Origin: Streptomyces graminofaciens
GTDB taxonomy: Bacteria > Actinomycetota > Actinomycetes > Streptomycetales > Streptomycetaceae
DNA length: 64,000 nucleotides
Direction: 5' to 3'
Assembly (NCBI RefSeq): GCF_030294945.1
Contig: NZ_AP018448.1
Span: 8,838,501 to 8,902,500 of the forward strand
Both the position numbers and the translations under genes were made by a program. Shown here one piece after another: positions 42,660 to 51,453 of this stretch. The notes below the pieces were generated by a model. It was given only the letters and a program-made list of their open reading frames with translations. It was not told where the DNA came from and searched no databases. Every line of letters starts with the position of its first letter. The first letter of the stretch is position 1.

Positions 42660-42962
42660 ATGGCGAAGTTCGTCGTCGAGTTCGAGTACAACGTCGACCG
42701 TGCGGGCCGGGAGCATCTGCACCCCGCCCACACCGACTATCTGCGGGCCCTCACCGAGAGCGGTGTACTGCTGCTCGCCGGGCCGCTGGTGGACACCAAC
42801 GGGGGTCTGCTGGTCTACGAGGCCGAGGACGGCGACGCGTTGCAGCGGATCCTGGACGCCGAGCCCTACGTCACGGGCGGCATCGTCTGCCACATCCGTA
42901 TCCGGCAGTGGGCGCCCGGCAAGGGGACGTGGGTTGCGGCGCGACGTCAGGCAGTGGCCTGA
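42660..42962 (+). CDS. YciI-family protein
   Basis: 100 aa from an ATG after CCGGAGATTTCC. A dimeric alpha-beta barrel of the YciI type, with the conserved His-Asp in HPAHTDYLRALTESGVLLLAGP (about residues 21-42) and a C-terminal strand VTGGIVCHIRIRQW. Some YciI relatives act as small dehydrochlorinases, lyases or decarboxylases. In a biosynthetic run it may catalyse a proton shift or elimination. Confidence 0.8.
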   Translation: MAKFVVEFEYNVDRAGREHLHPAHTDYLRALTESGVLLLAGPLVDTNGGLLVYEAEDGDALQRILDAEPYVTGGIVCHIRIRQWAPGKGTWVAARRQAVA

Positions 42963-42972
42963 GCCCGACGGG

Positions 42973-43050
42973 TTTCTCGCCCCCGCCGCCCCCTCCGCCG
43001 CCCTCTCCGCCGCCCCCCAACCCGTCCCATCCCTGGGGGCTGCGCTCCCA
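42973..43050. repeat. Streptomyces intergenic repeat, copy 2
   Basis: TTTCTCGCCCCCGCCGCCCC, a CCGCCGCC-expanded middle, then CCCGTCCCATCCCTGGGGGC, as in copies at 22391 and 49369. It fills much of the 251-bp gap between the YciI-type and aminotransferase genes. Confidence 0.6.
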
Positions 43051-43213
43051 GCCCTCGCTCTCAGCCCCCCGGCCCTCAGCCCCCGCCCTCAGCCCTCCCG
43101 CCCCAGCCCCCTCGCCCCAGCCCCCTGCTCTCGGCCCGAACGGCCTCGTACTCAAGCGCCGGACGGGCTGACCAAGCAAGCCTCGAGCAAGCCTCCCGAA
43201 AGGACCGACTGAC

Positions 43214-44560
43214 GTGCTCCTGACGCCAGTTCAGCAGACCACCGCCAACCCCCTGCGCCGCGAAGCGCTGCACGCCGGCATCGTCGATCCGGGTATGGAC
43301 TCGATGCGCCTGCTCAGCGAGACCGCGATGAGGTTTCCCGAAGCGTTGTCGTTCTCGTCGGGGGCGCCCCACGACGGCACCCACGACCTCGCGAAGCTCT
43401 CGTACCACGTCGACCGGTACATCGCGCATCTGCGGGAGAAGGGGGTGCCCGAACAGCGCATCACCCGGCTGCACTTCCAGTACGGACCCGTCAACGGGTT
43501 CATCCAGGAGGAAGTGGCGCGGATGCTCGCCAAGGACGAGGACATCGATGTCGCGCCCGAGGCGATCATGATCACGCACGGCTTCCAGGAGGCTGCGCTC
43601 GTCGCCCTGCGAGGGCTGTTCCGCTCGCCCGACGACGTGTTGCTGTCCGTGTCCCCGGCGTATGTCGGTATCCGTGGGGCCGCGCGCATGCTGGACATCC
43701 CCGTCAAGGGCATCACCGAGGGGCCGGCCGGGCTCGAACCGGAGGCCGTGGCCGCCGCCGTGCGTGCCGTACGTGCCGAGGGCAAGCGGCCCGCCGCGCT
43801 CTACCTGGTCCCCGACTTCTCCAACCCGTCCGGCACGGTCGTACCGCTCGAGGCCCGGCGCCGGCTGCTCGCGCTGGCCGCCGAGGAGGGGTTCACCATC
43901 CTGGAGGACAACCCGTACGGGCTGTTCGCGAGCGACGAGGAGCGGCTGCCGACGCTGAAGTCGCTGGACACGCGGGGTGACGTCGTCTACCTCGGTTCCT
44001 TCGCCAAGTCCGCGTTCCCCGGTGCCCGGCTCGGCTATCTGGTCGGTGACCGTGAGGTGGTCGGCGAGGACGGGGCGCGGCGCACCCTCGCGCAGGAGCT
44101 CTCCAAGGCCAAGGCGATGTTCACGGTCGGCTCGTCCTCGCTCTCCCAGGCGGCGATCGGCGGCATCCTCGTCGACGCCGGCCACGACCTGCGCTCCGCC
44201 ACCCGCGATCTGGCCGCCGTCTACCAGGAACGGCTCGCCGCCACCCTCGACGCCCTCGCCGAGCACTTCCCGCCCGAGCGGTACGCCGAGCACGGCGTGC
44301 GCTGGAACCGGCCGCGCGGCGGCTTCTTCCTGGTCGTCGAGGTGCCCTTCGAGGCCGACCTCGTCGCCATGGAACGCTCCGCCCGCGACTACGCCGTCAG
44401 CTGGGCGCCGATGAGCATGTTCCACCTCGAAGGCGGCGGCGAACGCGCCCTGCGCCTCGGCTTCAGCAACCTCACCCCCGCCGCGATCCGCGAGGGCATC
44501 GCCCGCCTGGCCCGCTTCATCGAGGACGAGTCCACGTCCACCCCGGAGGCCACATCATGA
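43214..44560 (+). CDS. PLP-dependent aminotransferase, class I/II
   Basis: 448 aa from a GTG. Fold-type I enzyme: cofactor-ring segment HGFQEAALVALRGL near residue 116, VPDFSNPSGTVV near 203 (Asn-Pro), DNPYGLF near 235, the PLP-binding Lys in LGSFAKSAFPGARLGY near 263, and the carboxylate-binding Arg in ALRLGFSN near 418. It resembles the catalytic domain of MocR-type or 2-aminoadipate aminotransferases but lacks a DNA-binding domain. It would supply an amino group or amino acid to the ligases. It overlaps the ATP-grasp gene by 4 nt. Confidence 0.9.
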   Translation: MLLTPVQQTTANPLRREALHAGIVDPGMDSMRLLSETAMRFPEALSFSSGAPHDGTHDLAKLSYHVDRYIAHLREKGVPEQRITRLHFQYGPVNGFIQEEVARMLAKDEDIDVAPEAIMITHGFQEAALVALRGLFRSPDDVLLSVSPAYVGIRGAARMLDIPVKGITEGPAGLEPEAVAAAVRAVRAEGKRPAALYLVPDFSNPSGTVVPLEARRRLLALAAEEGFTILEDNPYGLFASDEERLPTLKSLDTRGDVVYLGSFAKSAFPGARLGYLVGDREVVGEDGARRTLAQELSKAKAMFTVGSSSLSQAAIGGILVDAGHDLRSATRDLAAVYQERLAATLDALAEHFPPERYAEHGVRWNRPRGGFFLVVEVPFEADLVAMERSARDYAVSWAPMSMFHLEGGGERALRLGFSNLTPAAIREGIARLARFIEDESTSTPEATS

Positions 44561-45822
44561 GCAACAACCCCACCCGCCCCGTCGCCGTCGTCGTCGACGG
44601 CTACTCCGCCGGCAACTTCTACCCCGCCGCCTTCGCCGCCTACGGCACGGACGTCGTCCACGTCCAGTCCACCCCGGAGCTGATCCCGGCGATGGCGCCG
44701 CCGGACCTCACCGCATACCGGGAGAACATCGTCGGCCACGGCGACGAGGCCGCCCTGGTCGAGCGGTTGCGCGCCCTCGGGCCCGTGTGCGTGATCGCCG
44801 GGCAGGAGTCGTCCGTGCCGCTCGCCGACCGGCTGAGCGAGGCGGTCGGCGTCCCCTCGAACGGTTCCGCGCTGTCGTCGGCCCGCCGCGACAAGTACGA
44901 GATGATCGAGACGCTGCGCCGGGCCGGGGTGCGCTGCGCACGGCAGTTCAAGACCGACGACCCGGACGCGGCGGTCGACTGGGCCGACGACCACGGCAGT
45001 TACCCGGTCGTCGTCAAGCCGCTCAGCTCGGCGGCCTCCGACGGCGTCTTCGTCTGCGACGGCCCCGACGCGGTGCGCGCCGCCGCCCGGACCGTCCTCG
45101 ACGCCCCGAACATGTTCGGCCTCGCCAACACCGAGATCCTCGTGCAGTCCTACCTCAAGGGCACCGAGTACATCGTCGACACCGTCAGCTGCGGCGGCGA
45201 GCGGTACGTCTGCGGGGTCTGGGAGTACGAGAAGACGCTGCTGCCGTCCGGCAAGAACATCTACAACCGCGACCTCCTCGCCGACCCGGACGACAACCCC
45301 GTGGTCGCCGCGCTCACCTCGTACGTCGACGAGGTCCTCGCCGCGCTCGGCGTCGCCTGGGGACCGGCCCACGCCGAGGTCATCGTCACCGACGAGGGCC
45401 CCGTCCTGGTCGAGATCGGCACCCGCCTCAACGGCAACATCAACGCGCCCTTCCACGACGTGTGCCTCGGCCACAACCAGGCGGCGCTCACCGCGCGGGC
45501 GTACACCCGGCCCGAGGAGTTCCGCGCCGAGTACGCCGGCCGGACGTACGCCCGGCTGCAACCGGCCGTCGTCTACAACACCCCGACCGAGCTGGACGGC
45601 GTGGTGGAGTCCGTCGACGAGACGGCCGTCGCGGAGATCCGCGGTCTGGAGAGCGTGTTCTTCGCGGCGGTCAAGTTCGGCCCCGGCGCCCGCATCAAGC
45701 CCACGGTCGACCTGCTGACCAGCTCCCTGCGCGTGTTCCTCACCGCACCGGACGACACGACCCTGACGGCCGACTACGAGAAGGTCCGCTCCCTGAAGGA
45801 CGCGGTGTACCGCGTCGCCTGA
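44557..45822 (+). CDS. ATP-grasp carboxylate-amine ligase
   Basis: 421 aa, coupled to the aminotransferase gene (ATGA). The ATP-grasp core shows YPVVVKPLSSAASDGVFVC (about residues 149-167), ILVQSYLKGTEYIVDTV near 197, and the metal-binding VLVEIGTRLNGN near 285. Members (e.g. BacD-like ligases) form an acyl phosphate and join it to an amine, often making dipeptides. With the GH3-type ligase it gives the cluster two independent acyl-activating enzymes and no NRPS. Confidence 0.88.
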   Translation: MSNNPTRPVAVVVDGYSAGNFYPAAFAAYGTDVVHVQSTPELIPAMAPPDLTAYRENIVGHGDEAALVERLRALGPVCVIAGQESSVPLADRLSEAVGVPSNGSALSSARRDKYEMIETLRRAGVRCARQFKTDDPDAAVDWADDHGSYPVVVKPLSSAASDGVFVCDGPDAVRAAARTVLDAPNMFGLANTEILVQSYLKGTEYIVDTVSCGGERYVCGVWEYEKTLLPSGKNIYNRDLLADPDDNPVVAALTSYVDEVLAALGVAWGPAHAEVIVTDEGPVLVEIGTRLNGNINAPFHDVCLGHNQAALTARAYTRPEEFRAEYAGRTYARLQPAVVYNTPTELDGVVESVDETAVAEIRGLESVFFAAVKFGPGARIKPTVDLLTSSLRVFLTAPDDTTLTADYEKVRSLKDAVYRVA

Positions 45823-45877
45823 CCCTCCATCAACTTCCCTTCTTCTTTCGGTACTTACATCCTCGGAGGCATCTGTC

Positions 45878-46987
45878 ATGCACAGCCGTATCGGTCTCTT
45901 CCTGTCCCCCGTCCACGAGACCGGCCAGGACCCGCACCTGGCGATCCGCCGGAACCTGGACCTCGTCGAGTACGTCGACGACCTCAACTTCGACGAGGCG
46001 TGGTTCGGTGAGCACCACACGCTGGGCTGGGGTCTGGTCGGGGCGCCCGAGACGCTGATAGCCGCCGCTTCGCAGCGCACGACCCAGATCAAGCTGGCCC
46101 ACGGTGTCGTACCGCTCTCCGGCCACCACCCCTTCCACGTGGCGAGCCGGGCCGTCCACCTCGACCACCTCACGCGCGGCCGTTACATCCTGGGCGTCGG
46201 CCCGGGCGTGCCCTTCGACGCGAAGATGTTCGGCCTGGAGCAGCCGGTGCAGCGCCGCCGCCTGGAGGAGGCCCTGCCGACGGTCCTCGAACTCGTCAAC
46301 GGCGACGAGCGGATCACCCAGCAGACGGACTGGTTCGACCTGCGCGACGCCAAGCTCCAGCTGCCCCGCTTCAGCCCGCAGGGCATCGAGGTCGCCGTCG
46401 CCACGTCCGGAACCTCGCAGTCCAGCCCGCGCCTGATCGGCCAGTACGGCCTGAGCATGACGTCGTTCGCGCTCCCCTTCGCCCTCCTCACACCGGGCGC
46501 GCCCGCGCACATCAACCTCGCCCACCAGTGGAAGTACGCGGAGGAGTCCGCCGCCGAGCACGGCCAGACCCTGGACCGCGACAAGTGGCGGATCGCGCTG
46601 CCGGTGCATGTGGCGGAGACCCGCGAGGAGGCGTACGCGGACGTCCGCGAGGGCTACGACCGCTGGCTGTTCGAGTACTTCGGCAAGGCGGCCGGGCGTG
46701 ACGTCCTCAGCCCCGACGTGCCGCGCGAGAAGGCGCTGGAGGCCCGGGTCGAGGCGGGCGGCGCGCTCGTCGGCTCGGTGGACGACGTGGTCGCCGGCAT
46801 CGAACGGCTCCACGAGATCACCGGCGGCTTCGGCACGCTCCTCGTCTACGTCGCCGACTGGACGTCCTGGGAGAAGACCAACCGCAGCATGGAACTGCTG
46901 GCTCGCTACGTCGCGCCGCGCATCACCGGCTCGGCGGCGCGCCCGCAGGAGGCGGTGGACTTCGCGATCGCGAGCCGCAAGAAGTAG
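45878..46987 (+). CDS. Luciferase-like flavin-dependent monooxygenase
   Basis: 369 aa LLM-family TIM-barrel protein (RIGLFLSPVHETGQDPHLAIRRNLDLVEYVDDLNFDEAWFGEHHTLGW, GVVPLSGHHPFHVASRAVHLDHLTRGRYILGVGPG, TSGTSQSSPRLIGQYGLSMTS). TCGGAGGCATCTGTC precedes the ATG. It uses reduced FMN and O2, which the flavin reductase 90 nt downstream can supply, so the two form a two-component monooxygenase. Possible reactions are N- or C-hydroxylation or Baeyer-Villiger-type oxidation. Confidence 0.9.
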   Translation: MHSRIGLFLSPVHETGQDPHLAIRRNLDLVEYVDDLNFDEAWFGEHHTLGWGLVGAPETLIAAASQRTTQIKLAHGVVPLSGHHPFHVASRAVHLDHLTRGRYILGVGPGVPFDAKMFGLEQPVQRRRLEEALPTVLELVNGDERITQQTDWFDLRDAKLQLPRFSPQGIEVAVATSGTSQSSPRLIGQYGLSMTSFALPFALLTPGAPAHINLAHQWKYAEESAAEHGQTLDRDKWRIALPVHVAETREEAYADVREGYDRWLFEYFGKAAGRDVLSPDVPREKALEARVEAGGALVGSVDDVVAGIERLHEITGGFGTLLVYVADWTSWEKTNRSMELLARYVAPRITGSAARPQEAVDFAIASRKK

Positions 46988-47077
46988 GCGGAGCCCCGAA
47001 GAGGCCTTCTCGCCACGCCGGGCCGTTCGTCGGCCCGGCAGGGCGTCCCACCCGACCCACGCGATCGGAAAGAACTC

Positions 47078-47554
47078 ATGCTGGAGCAACGCTCGTTCCG
47101 CGACATACTCGGCCGGTTCACCACGGGAGTGGTACTGGTCACCGCAGACACGGCCGAGGGCCCCAAGGGCATGGCGGTCAACTCCTTCACCTCCGTCTCG
47201 CTGACCCCGCCGCTGGTCGCCCTGTGCGCCGCGGACACCTCCTCGACCTGGCCGGCCATCCGCGCCGCCGGCTCCTTCGCGGTCACGATCCTCGGCGACC
47301 GGCACGCGGAACTCTGCCGCCTGTTCAGCACGAAGGGCGCCGACCGCTTCGCCGCCGGTGACTGGTCGACCACCCGCGCCGGCCACCCCATCCCCGCCGA
47401 CGGCCTCGGCTGGCTGGACTGCCGCATCACCACGGTCCATCCGGCGGGCGACCACGAGTTGGTCATCGCCGAAGCCCTGGGGGGTGCCCTGACCGAACAG
47501 GCGGACCCCCTGGTGTTCCACGCCGGCCGCTTCACGGCGCTGGCGGCGGCCTGA
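47078..47554 (+). CDS. Flavin reductase domain protein (monooxygenase partner)
   Basis: 158 aa, full length for the flavin reductase-like FMN-binding split-barrel family (FRDILGRFTTGVVLVTADTAEGPKGMAVNSFTSVSLTPPLVALCAADTSSTW, residues 6-60; DRFAAGDWS near 88). It reduces free FMN or FAD with NAD(P)H for the adjacent luciferase-like monooxygenase. GGAAAGAACTC precedes the ATG. It is the last catalytic gene before the repeat-rich gap. Confidence 0.92.
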   Translation: MLEQRSFRDILGRFTTGVVLVTADTAEGPKGMAVNSFTSVSLTPPLVALCAADTSSTWPAIRAAGSFAVTILGDRHAELCRLFSTKGADRFAAGDWSTTRAGHPIPADGLGWLDCRITTVHPAGDHELVIAEALGGALTEQADPLVFHAGRFTALAAA

Positions 47555-48394
47555 GCCGGACCCCGACGTGGCCCGGCCGGGCCCAGGGCCTCGGCTCGGC
47601 ACCCTGGTCCGGCTCCAGTTCCGGCTCCAGTTCCAGTTCCAGTTCCGGCTCTGGTTCCGATTCCGGCTCCAGTTCCGGTTTCCGGCTCCGGGCTTGGCGC
47701 CCCGGTCGGTTCCGGCTCCCGACTCCTGGCTTCCGGTTCGGCGGCCTGGTTCCGTCCGGCTCCCGGTTCGGTGGCCTGGCGGTCGGCCCTGGACGTGGCT
47801 CAGGTCCTGGTCCAGCTCGGACTCCGGACTCCGGACTCCGGACTCCGGGTTCCGGTTCGGTGGCTCGATCGGTCCGGCTCCCTACCTGGGTTGGTCGGCT
47901 CCCGGCCCGGCCCGGGTCGGTTCGGCTCCCGGTCCGGTGGGGCGGCGGCTCCGGCCTCGGTCTGCCTCGGCCCCTGTCCTGGTGTCGGCCCCCGACCGAG
48001 GCCCGGCTCTCCCGGCTCAGGCCCGGGGCCCAGCTCGGGCATCGGCTCCCCGGCCCCCCCCGGCCCGACGGTCCGGTGCGGCCCGACGGTCCCGTGCGGC
48101 CCCGGTCTCGGGCCGACGGTCCAGCAGTCCAGCGGTGTCCGGCGATCGGGTTCGGTGCCGGCCCAGCCGGTGGCCGCCCGGCATCGCCCGACTCCTCCCG
48201 TCCGCCGGGCCGAGGCCACCGGCGTCCTCGGCCCGCACCGGACCGGACCGGACCAGCCCGGACCGCACCGGACCGGCCCGCACCGGACTGGACCGGCCCG
48301 CACCGGACTGGACCGGCCCGCCCGGCAGGGCACCGGCACCCGCACCGGATCCGGTTCGTGCCCCGCGTCGACGCCCACGAGAAAGGCAACCTGC
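47555..48394. repeat. 840-bp minisatellite-rich noncoding region
   Basis: No gene is supported here. It contains 6-bp CCAGTT/CCGGCT arrays (47605-47700), repeated GGACTCC units near 47817-47850, and CGGACCGGACC-type arrays around 48235-48320. These give long open frames on both strands with low-complexity products (GSGS, EPEP, RTGP), which is why they look coding. The promoter of the second AfsA-like gene must lie here but no -35/-10 is evident. Confidence 0.75.
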
Positions 48395-49351
48395 GTGTCC
48401 CTCACCGATCCCACACTCACCATGCCCCTGCCGCCGGATGCCAGGGACGAGGCCGACCTCCACTTCGTGCGGACCGCCCCACGCCATCTCGTCGACCGCA
48501 GCGCGGTGGCCGAGGTACTGATCACGGACTGGCGGCGGCTGGGCCCCGACACGTTCCGGCTGGGCGCGCAGTGGCCGCGGGGGCACCACTTCTACGCGCC
48601 CATCGCCGGCGCCTGGTACGACCCCCTGCTCGCCGCGGAGTCACTGCGGCAGGCGTCCGTCCTGGTCGGGCAGACGTACTACGGGGTCCCGGCGGAACAT
48701 CACTTCACCATAGCCGAACTGGAGTTCGAGGTCGTGCCGGGTGCCATCCTGCTCGGCACCCGCCCCGCCGAGGTGCGCCTCGAGGTCGCCGCCACGGACG
48801 TACGGCGTCGGCACGGCACCCCGACCGCGCTCACTCTGGAGGCCGACCTCCTGCGCGGCGGCGACTTCGCCGGTGCCGGACGGCTGACCCTGCACGCGAC
48901 GCCTCCCCGCGACCCCGCCGCAGGGGAGGGCGGCGGGTACCCGCCCCTGCCCGACCCTGTCCCGCCGGCGATCGTGGGCCGTCTCGACGAACGCGATGTC
49001 GTCCTCGGTGTCCCCGCCTCCGCCGGTGCCCGCCGGGGGCTGGTCTGGGACCTGCGGATCGACCCCGGTCACCCGGTGCTCTTCGACCACCCCACCGACG
49101 AGATCCCCGGCATGGTCCTGGTGGAGGCCGCCCGCCAGGCCGTCCAGGCGGCCTGCGCCCCGTACCGCGTACTCCCCGTGGAACTGCGCAGCGCCTTCCA
49201 CTTCCCCCTCACCCTGTCCGCCCCCTGCCACATCTCCGCCACGCGGCTCCCCGCGCAGGACGCGAGCGAGGACGCCGCCGTCCGGGTCACCGCCTGGCAG
49301 TCCGGGCGCCTGGCGTTCGACAGCCTGGTGGTGGCGAGCCTGTGCGACTGA
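48395..49351 (+). CDS. AfsA/ScbA-family protein 2
   Basis: 318 aa from a GTG with AAAGG upstream; an ATG at 48420 is the alternative. Two A-factor hotdog repeats are seen: DTFRLGAQWPRGHHFYAPIAGAWYDPLLAAESLRQASVL (near residue 48) and GHPVLFDHPTDEIPGMVLVEAARQAVQAA (near 225). It differs considerably from the AfsA homologue at 25343, so it is not a recent duplicate. It could make a second butyrolactone-type signal or take part in making the cluster product. No receptor gene is adjacent. Confidence 0.88.
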   Translation: MSLTDPTLTMPLPPDARDEADLHFVRTAPRHLVDRSAVAEVLITDWRRLGPDTFRLGAQWPRGHHFYAPIAGAWYDPLLAAESLRQASVLVGQTYYGVPAEHHFTIAELEFEVVPGAILLGTRPAEVRLEVAATDVRRRHGTPTALTLEADLLRGGDFAGAGRLTLHATPPRDPAAGEGGGYPPLPDPVPPAIVGRLDERDVVLGVPASAGARRGLVWDLRIDPGHPVLFDHPTDEIPGMVLVEAARQAVQAACAPYRVLPVELRSAFHFPLTLSAPCHISATRLPAQDASEDAAVRVTAWQSGRLAFDSLVVASLCD

Positions 49352-49656
49352 GCGCGGGCCCGCGCTCTCCGCCCCCGCCGCCCCTACCCGTCCCATCCCC
49401 AGGGGCTCCGCCCCTGTGGCCCCGACAAGTTCCCGGGGCGGGTGGGGATGGCCACGAGCCCGGGTGGCTGGGCCGTTTGTCGGCTGCGGGCGGGTGGGGG
49501 GTTGCTCGCGCAGTTCCCCGCGCCCCCAAAAGCAACGGCCCGAGCAACCACGACGCTCCCGCACCCCCCACACAACCCCACCCCCCCACGCAACCCCACC
49601 CGCCACACAACCCCACCCGCCACACAACCCCACCCACCGAGCTCCAAGGTGGACGG
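49352..49656. repeat. 305-bp gap with Streptomyces intergenic repeats
   Basis: No gene. It contains intergenic repeat copy 3 (49369-49415: CCCCGCCGCCCCTACCCG, then a GGGGCTCC/GGAGCCCC-type palindrome). A half palindromic element GTTGCTCGCGCAGTTCCCCG lies at 49501-49538, related to the full element at 61645-61750. A CCACACAACCCCACC array runs at 49566-49640. It separates convergent genes. Confidence 0.7.
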
Positions 49657-51453
49657 TCAAAGGCGCCCCGCCACATGCATCGCCGCCACATACCCGAACG
49701 TCATCGCAGGCCCGATCGTCGACCCGGCGCCCGCGTAACTCCGCCCCATCACCGCCGCACTCGCGTTCCCCGCCGCGTACAACCCCCGGATCACCGAGCC
49801 GTCCCCCCGCAACACCCTCCCCTTCGCATCGGTGACCAGCCCGCCCTTCGTACCGAGATCCCCCGGCACGATCCGGAACGCGTAGTACGGAGGCAGCCAC
49901 AACGGAGCCAGACAGGAGTTCGGCTGGATCGACGGATCCGTGTAGTAGTGGTCGTACGCACTGTCCCCACGCCCGAAATCGACGTCGTCCCCCTGCCGCG
50001 CAAGGGAGTTGAAACGATCGACGGTCGTGCGCAGCGCCCCCGCCGGCACACCGATCGACCCGGCGAGGGCATCCAGCGTCCACGCCTTGTGAACGGCCCC
50101 GGAGTCGTACCACGCCTGCGGGAAGGGCAACGTCGGCGCGACATCCTTGAAGAGATACCGGTTGCGATAGTTCTGGTCGACGATCAGCCAGGCCGGGATG
50201 TGCGAGGCACCCGGGGTGTCCCGCTCGTACATCGTGTGGACGACATCGCTGTAGGGCGCCGCCTCGTTCACGAACCGCGCCCCCGCCGCGTTGACGAACA
50301 GGCCGCCGGGCAGGGTGCGTTCGGCGAGACAGAACCACGGCTGGTCGGGCAGCGGAATCGCGGGCCCCCACCAGGCGTCGTCCATCAGCCCCAGCGCACC
50401 GCCGACGACTTGACCGGCCCGTATCCCGTCCCCCGTGTTCTCCTTCGCTCCCACGGTCCACGCGGTCCCGATCGGCGCCTCCTGGTACTGCCCCCGCATC
50501 GCCGCGTTGTGCTCGAAGCCGCCGGAGCCGACGATCACACCGCGCCGGGCGCGGACGAGACCGGGAGAGCCGTTCTTCGTGACCACCGCCCCGGTGACGG
50601 CCCCGCCCTCCACGTACAGCTCGGTCAAGGGGGTGCCGAGCCACACGGGCACGTCCGCGGCGAGGAGCCCGGCGCGCAGCCCGGCCGCCAGCGACTGCCC
50701 CATGGTGAGCGGCTTCTGCCCGAGCAGCGCGGCCTTCGTGCCCCGCGCGAGACATTCGGTGGCCACGGCGAGCCCCTTCGCGCTCACGGCCGTCAGCGCG
50801 AGCCACTTGTAGTCGGCGCTGAAGACGACCATCCCGGCGGGGGTCGACAGATACGCGGGGTTGAGCCGGGCCAGTTCCGCGCCCAGGATGTTCCCGTCGA
50901 GCTGGTCGGGCTCGATGGACCGGCCGCCCGGCAGACCGCCGGGCAGGTCGGGGTAGTAGTCGCTGTACCCCTCCATCCACCGGAACCGCAGCGGACTGTT
51001 GGCCATGACGAACGACAGCATGGCGGGCCCGTGGTCCAGGAACGCCTTCTGCCGGTCGGCGGGCACGTCGTTCCCCACCACCGCCGCGAGATAGGCGGCC
51101 GCCTTGGCCGGGGTGTCGGGCACGCCCGCCGCGAGGATCACGGAGTTGTTGGGTATCCAGATCCCCGCCCCCGACCGCGCCGCCGACCCCCCGAAGGTCC
51201 CCGCCTTCTCCACGACGACACAGCTCAGCCCCTGCTTGGCGGCGGTCAGCGCGGCGGTCATACCGGCGGCCCCGGACCCGATGACGACGATGTCGTACGT
51301 GCCGAGGAGGGGCGGAGCGGCGGCATGGGCGACCTGGGGCAACGCGCCGGCGGCGAGGCCGAGACCGGCTCCGGCCGTGCTGCCGATGACCCGACGGCGA
51401 GAAGGGCCCGCCACCCAGGACGTACGTCTGACAGGTTCCGCGCTCTCGGGCAT
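49657..51453 (-). CDS. Tat-exported FAD-dependent dehydrogenase (3-ketosteroid Delta1-dehydrogenase-like)
   Basis: 598 aa. A twin-arginine signal (SRRRVIGSTAGAGLGLAAGA, residues 18-37) is unusual, as most KstD homologues are cytoplasmic. The FAD motif YDIVVIGSGAAGMTAALTAAKQG follows at about 53-75, then FGGSAARSGAGIWIPNN (near 87), a fumarate-reductase/KstD-type cap domain, and GLYAAGNASAAVMGRSYAGAGSTIGPAMTFGYVAA at the C-terminus. The enzyme would dehydrogenate a steroid or similar ring outside the membrane. No steroid genes are nearby. Confidence 0.82.
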   Translation of the reverse strand: MPESAEPVRRTSWVAGPSRRRVIGSTAGAGLGLAAGALPQVAHAAAPPLLGTYDIVVIGSGAAGMTAALTAAKQGLSCVVVEKAGTFGGSAARSGAGIWIPNNSVILAAGVPDTPAKAAAYLAAVVGNDVPADRQKAFLDHGPAMLSFVMANSPLRFRWMEGYSDYYPDLPGGLPGGRSIEPDQLDGNILGAELARLNPAYLSTPAGMVVFSADYKWLALTAVSAKGLAVATECLARGTKAALLGQKPLTMGQSLAAGLRAGLLAADVPVWLGTPLTELYVEGGAVTGAVVTKNGSPGLVRARRGVIVGSGGFEHNAAMRGQYQEAPIGTAWTVGAKENTGDGIRAGQVVGGALGLMDDAWWGPAIPLPDQPWFCLAERTLPGGLFVNAAGARFVNEAAPYSDVVHTMYERDTPGASHIPAWLIVDQNYRNRYLFKDVAPTLPFPQAWYDSGAVHKAWTLDALAGSIGVPAGALRTTVDRFNSLARQGDDVDFGRGDSAYDHYYTDPSIQPNSCLAPLWLPPYYAFRIVPGDLGTKGGLVTDAKGRVLRGDGSVIRGLYAAGNASAAVMGRSYAGAGSTIGPAMTFGYVAAMHVAGRL

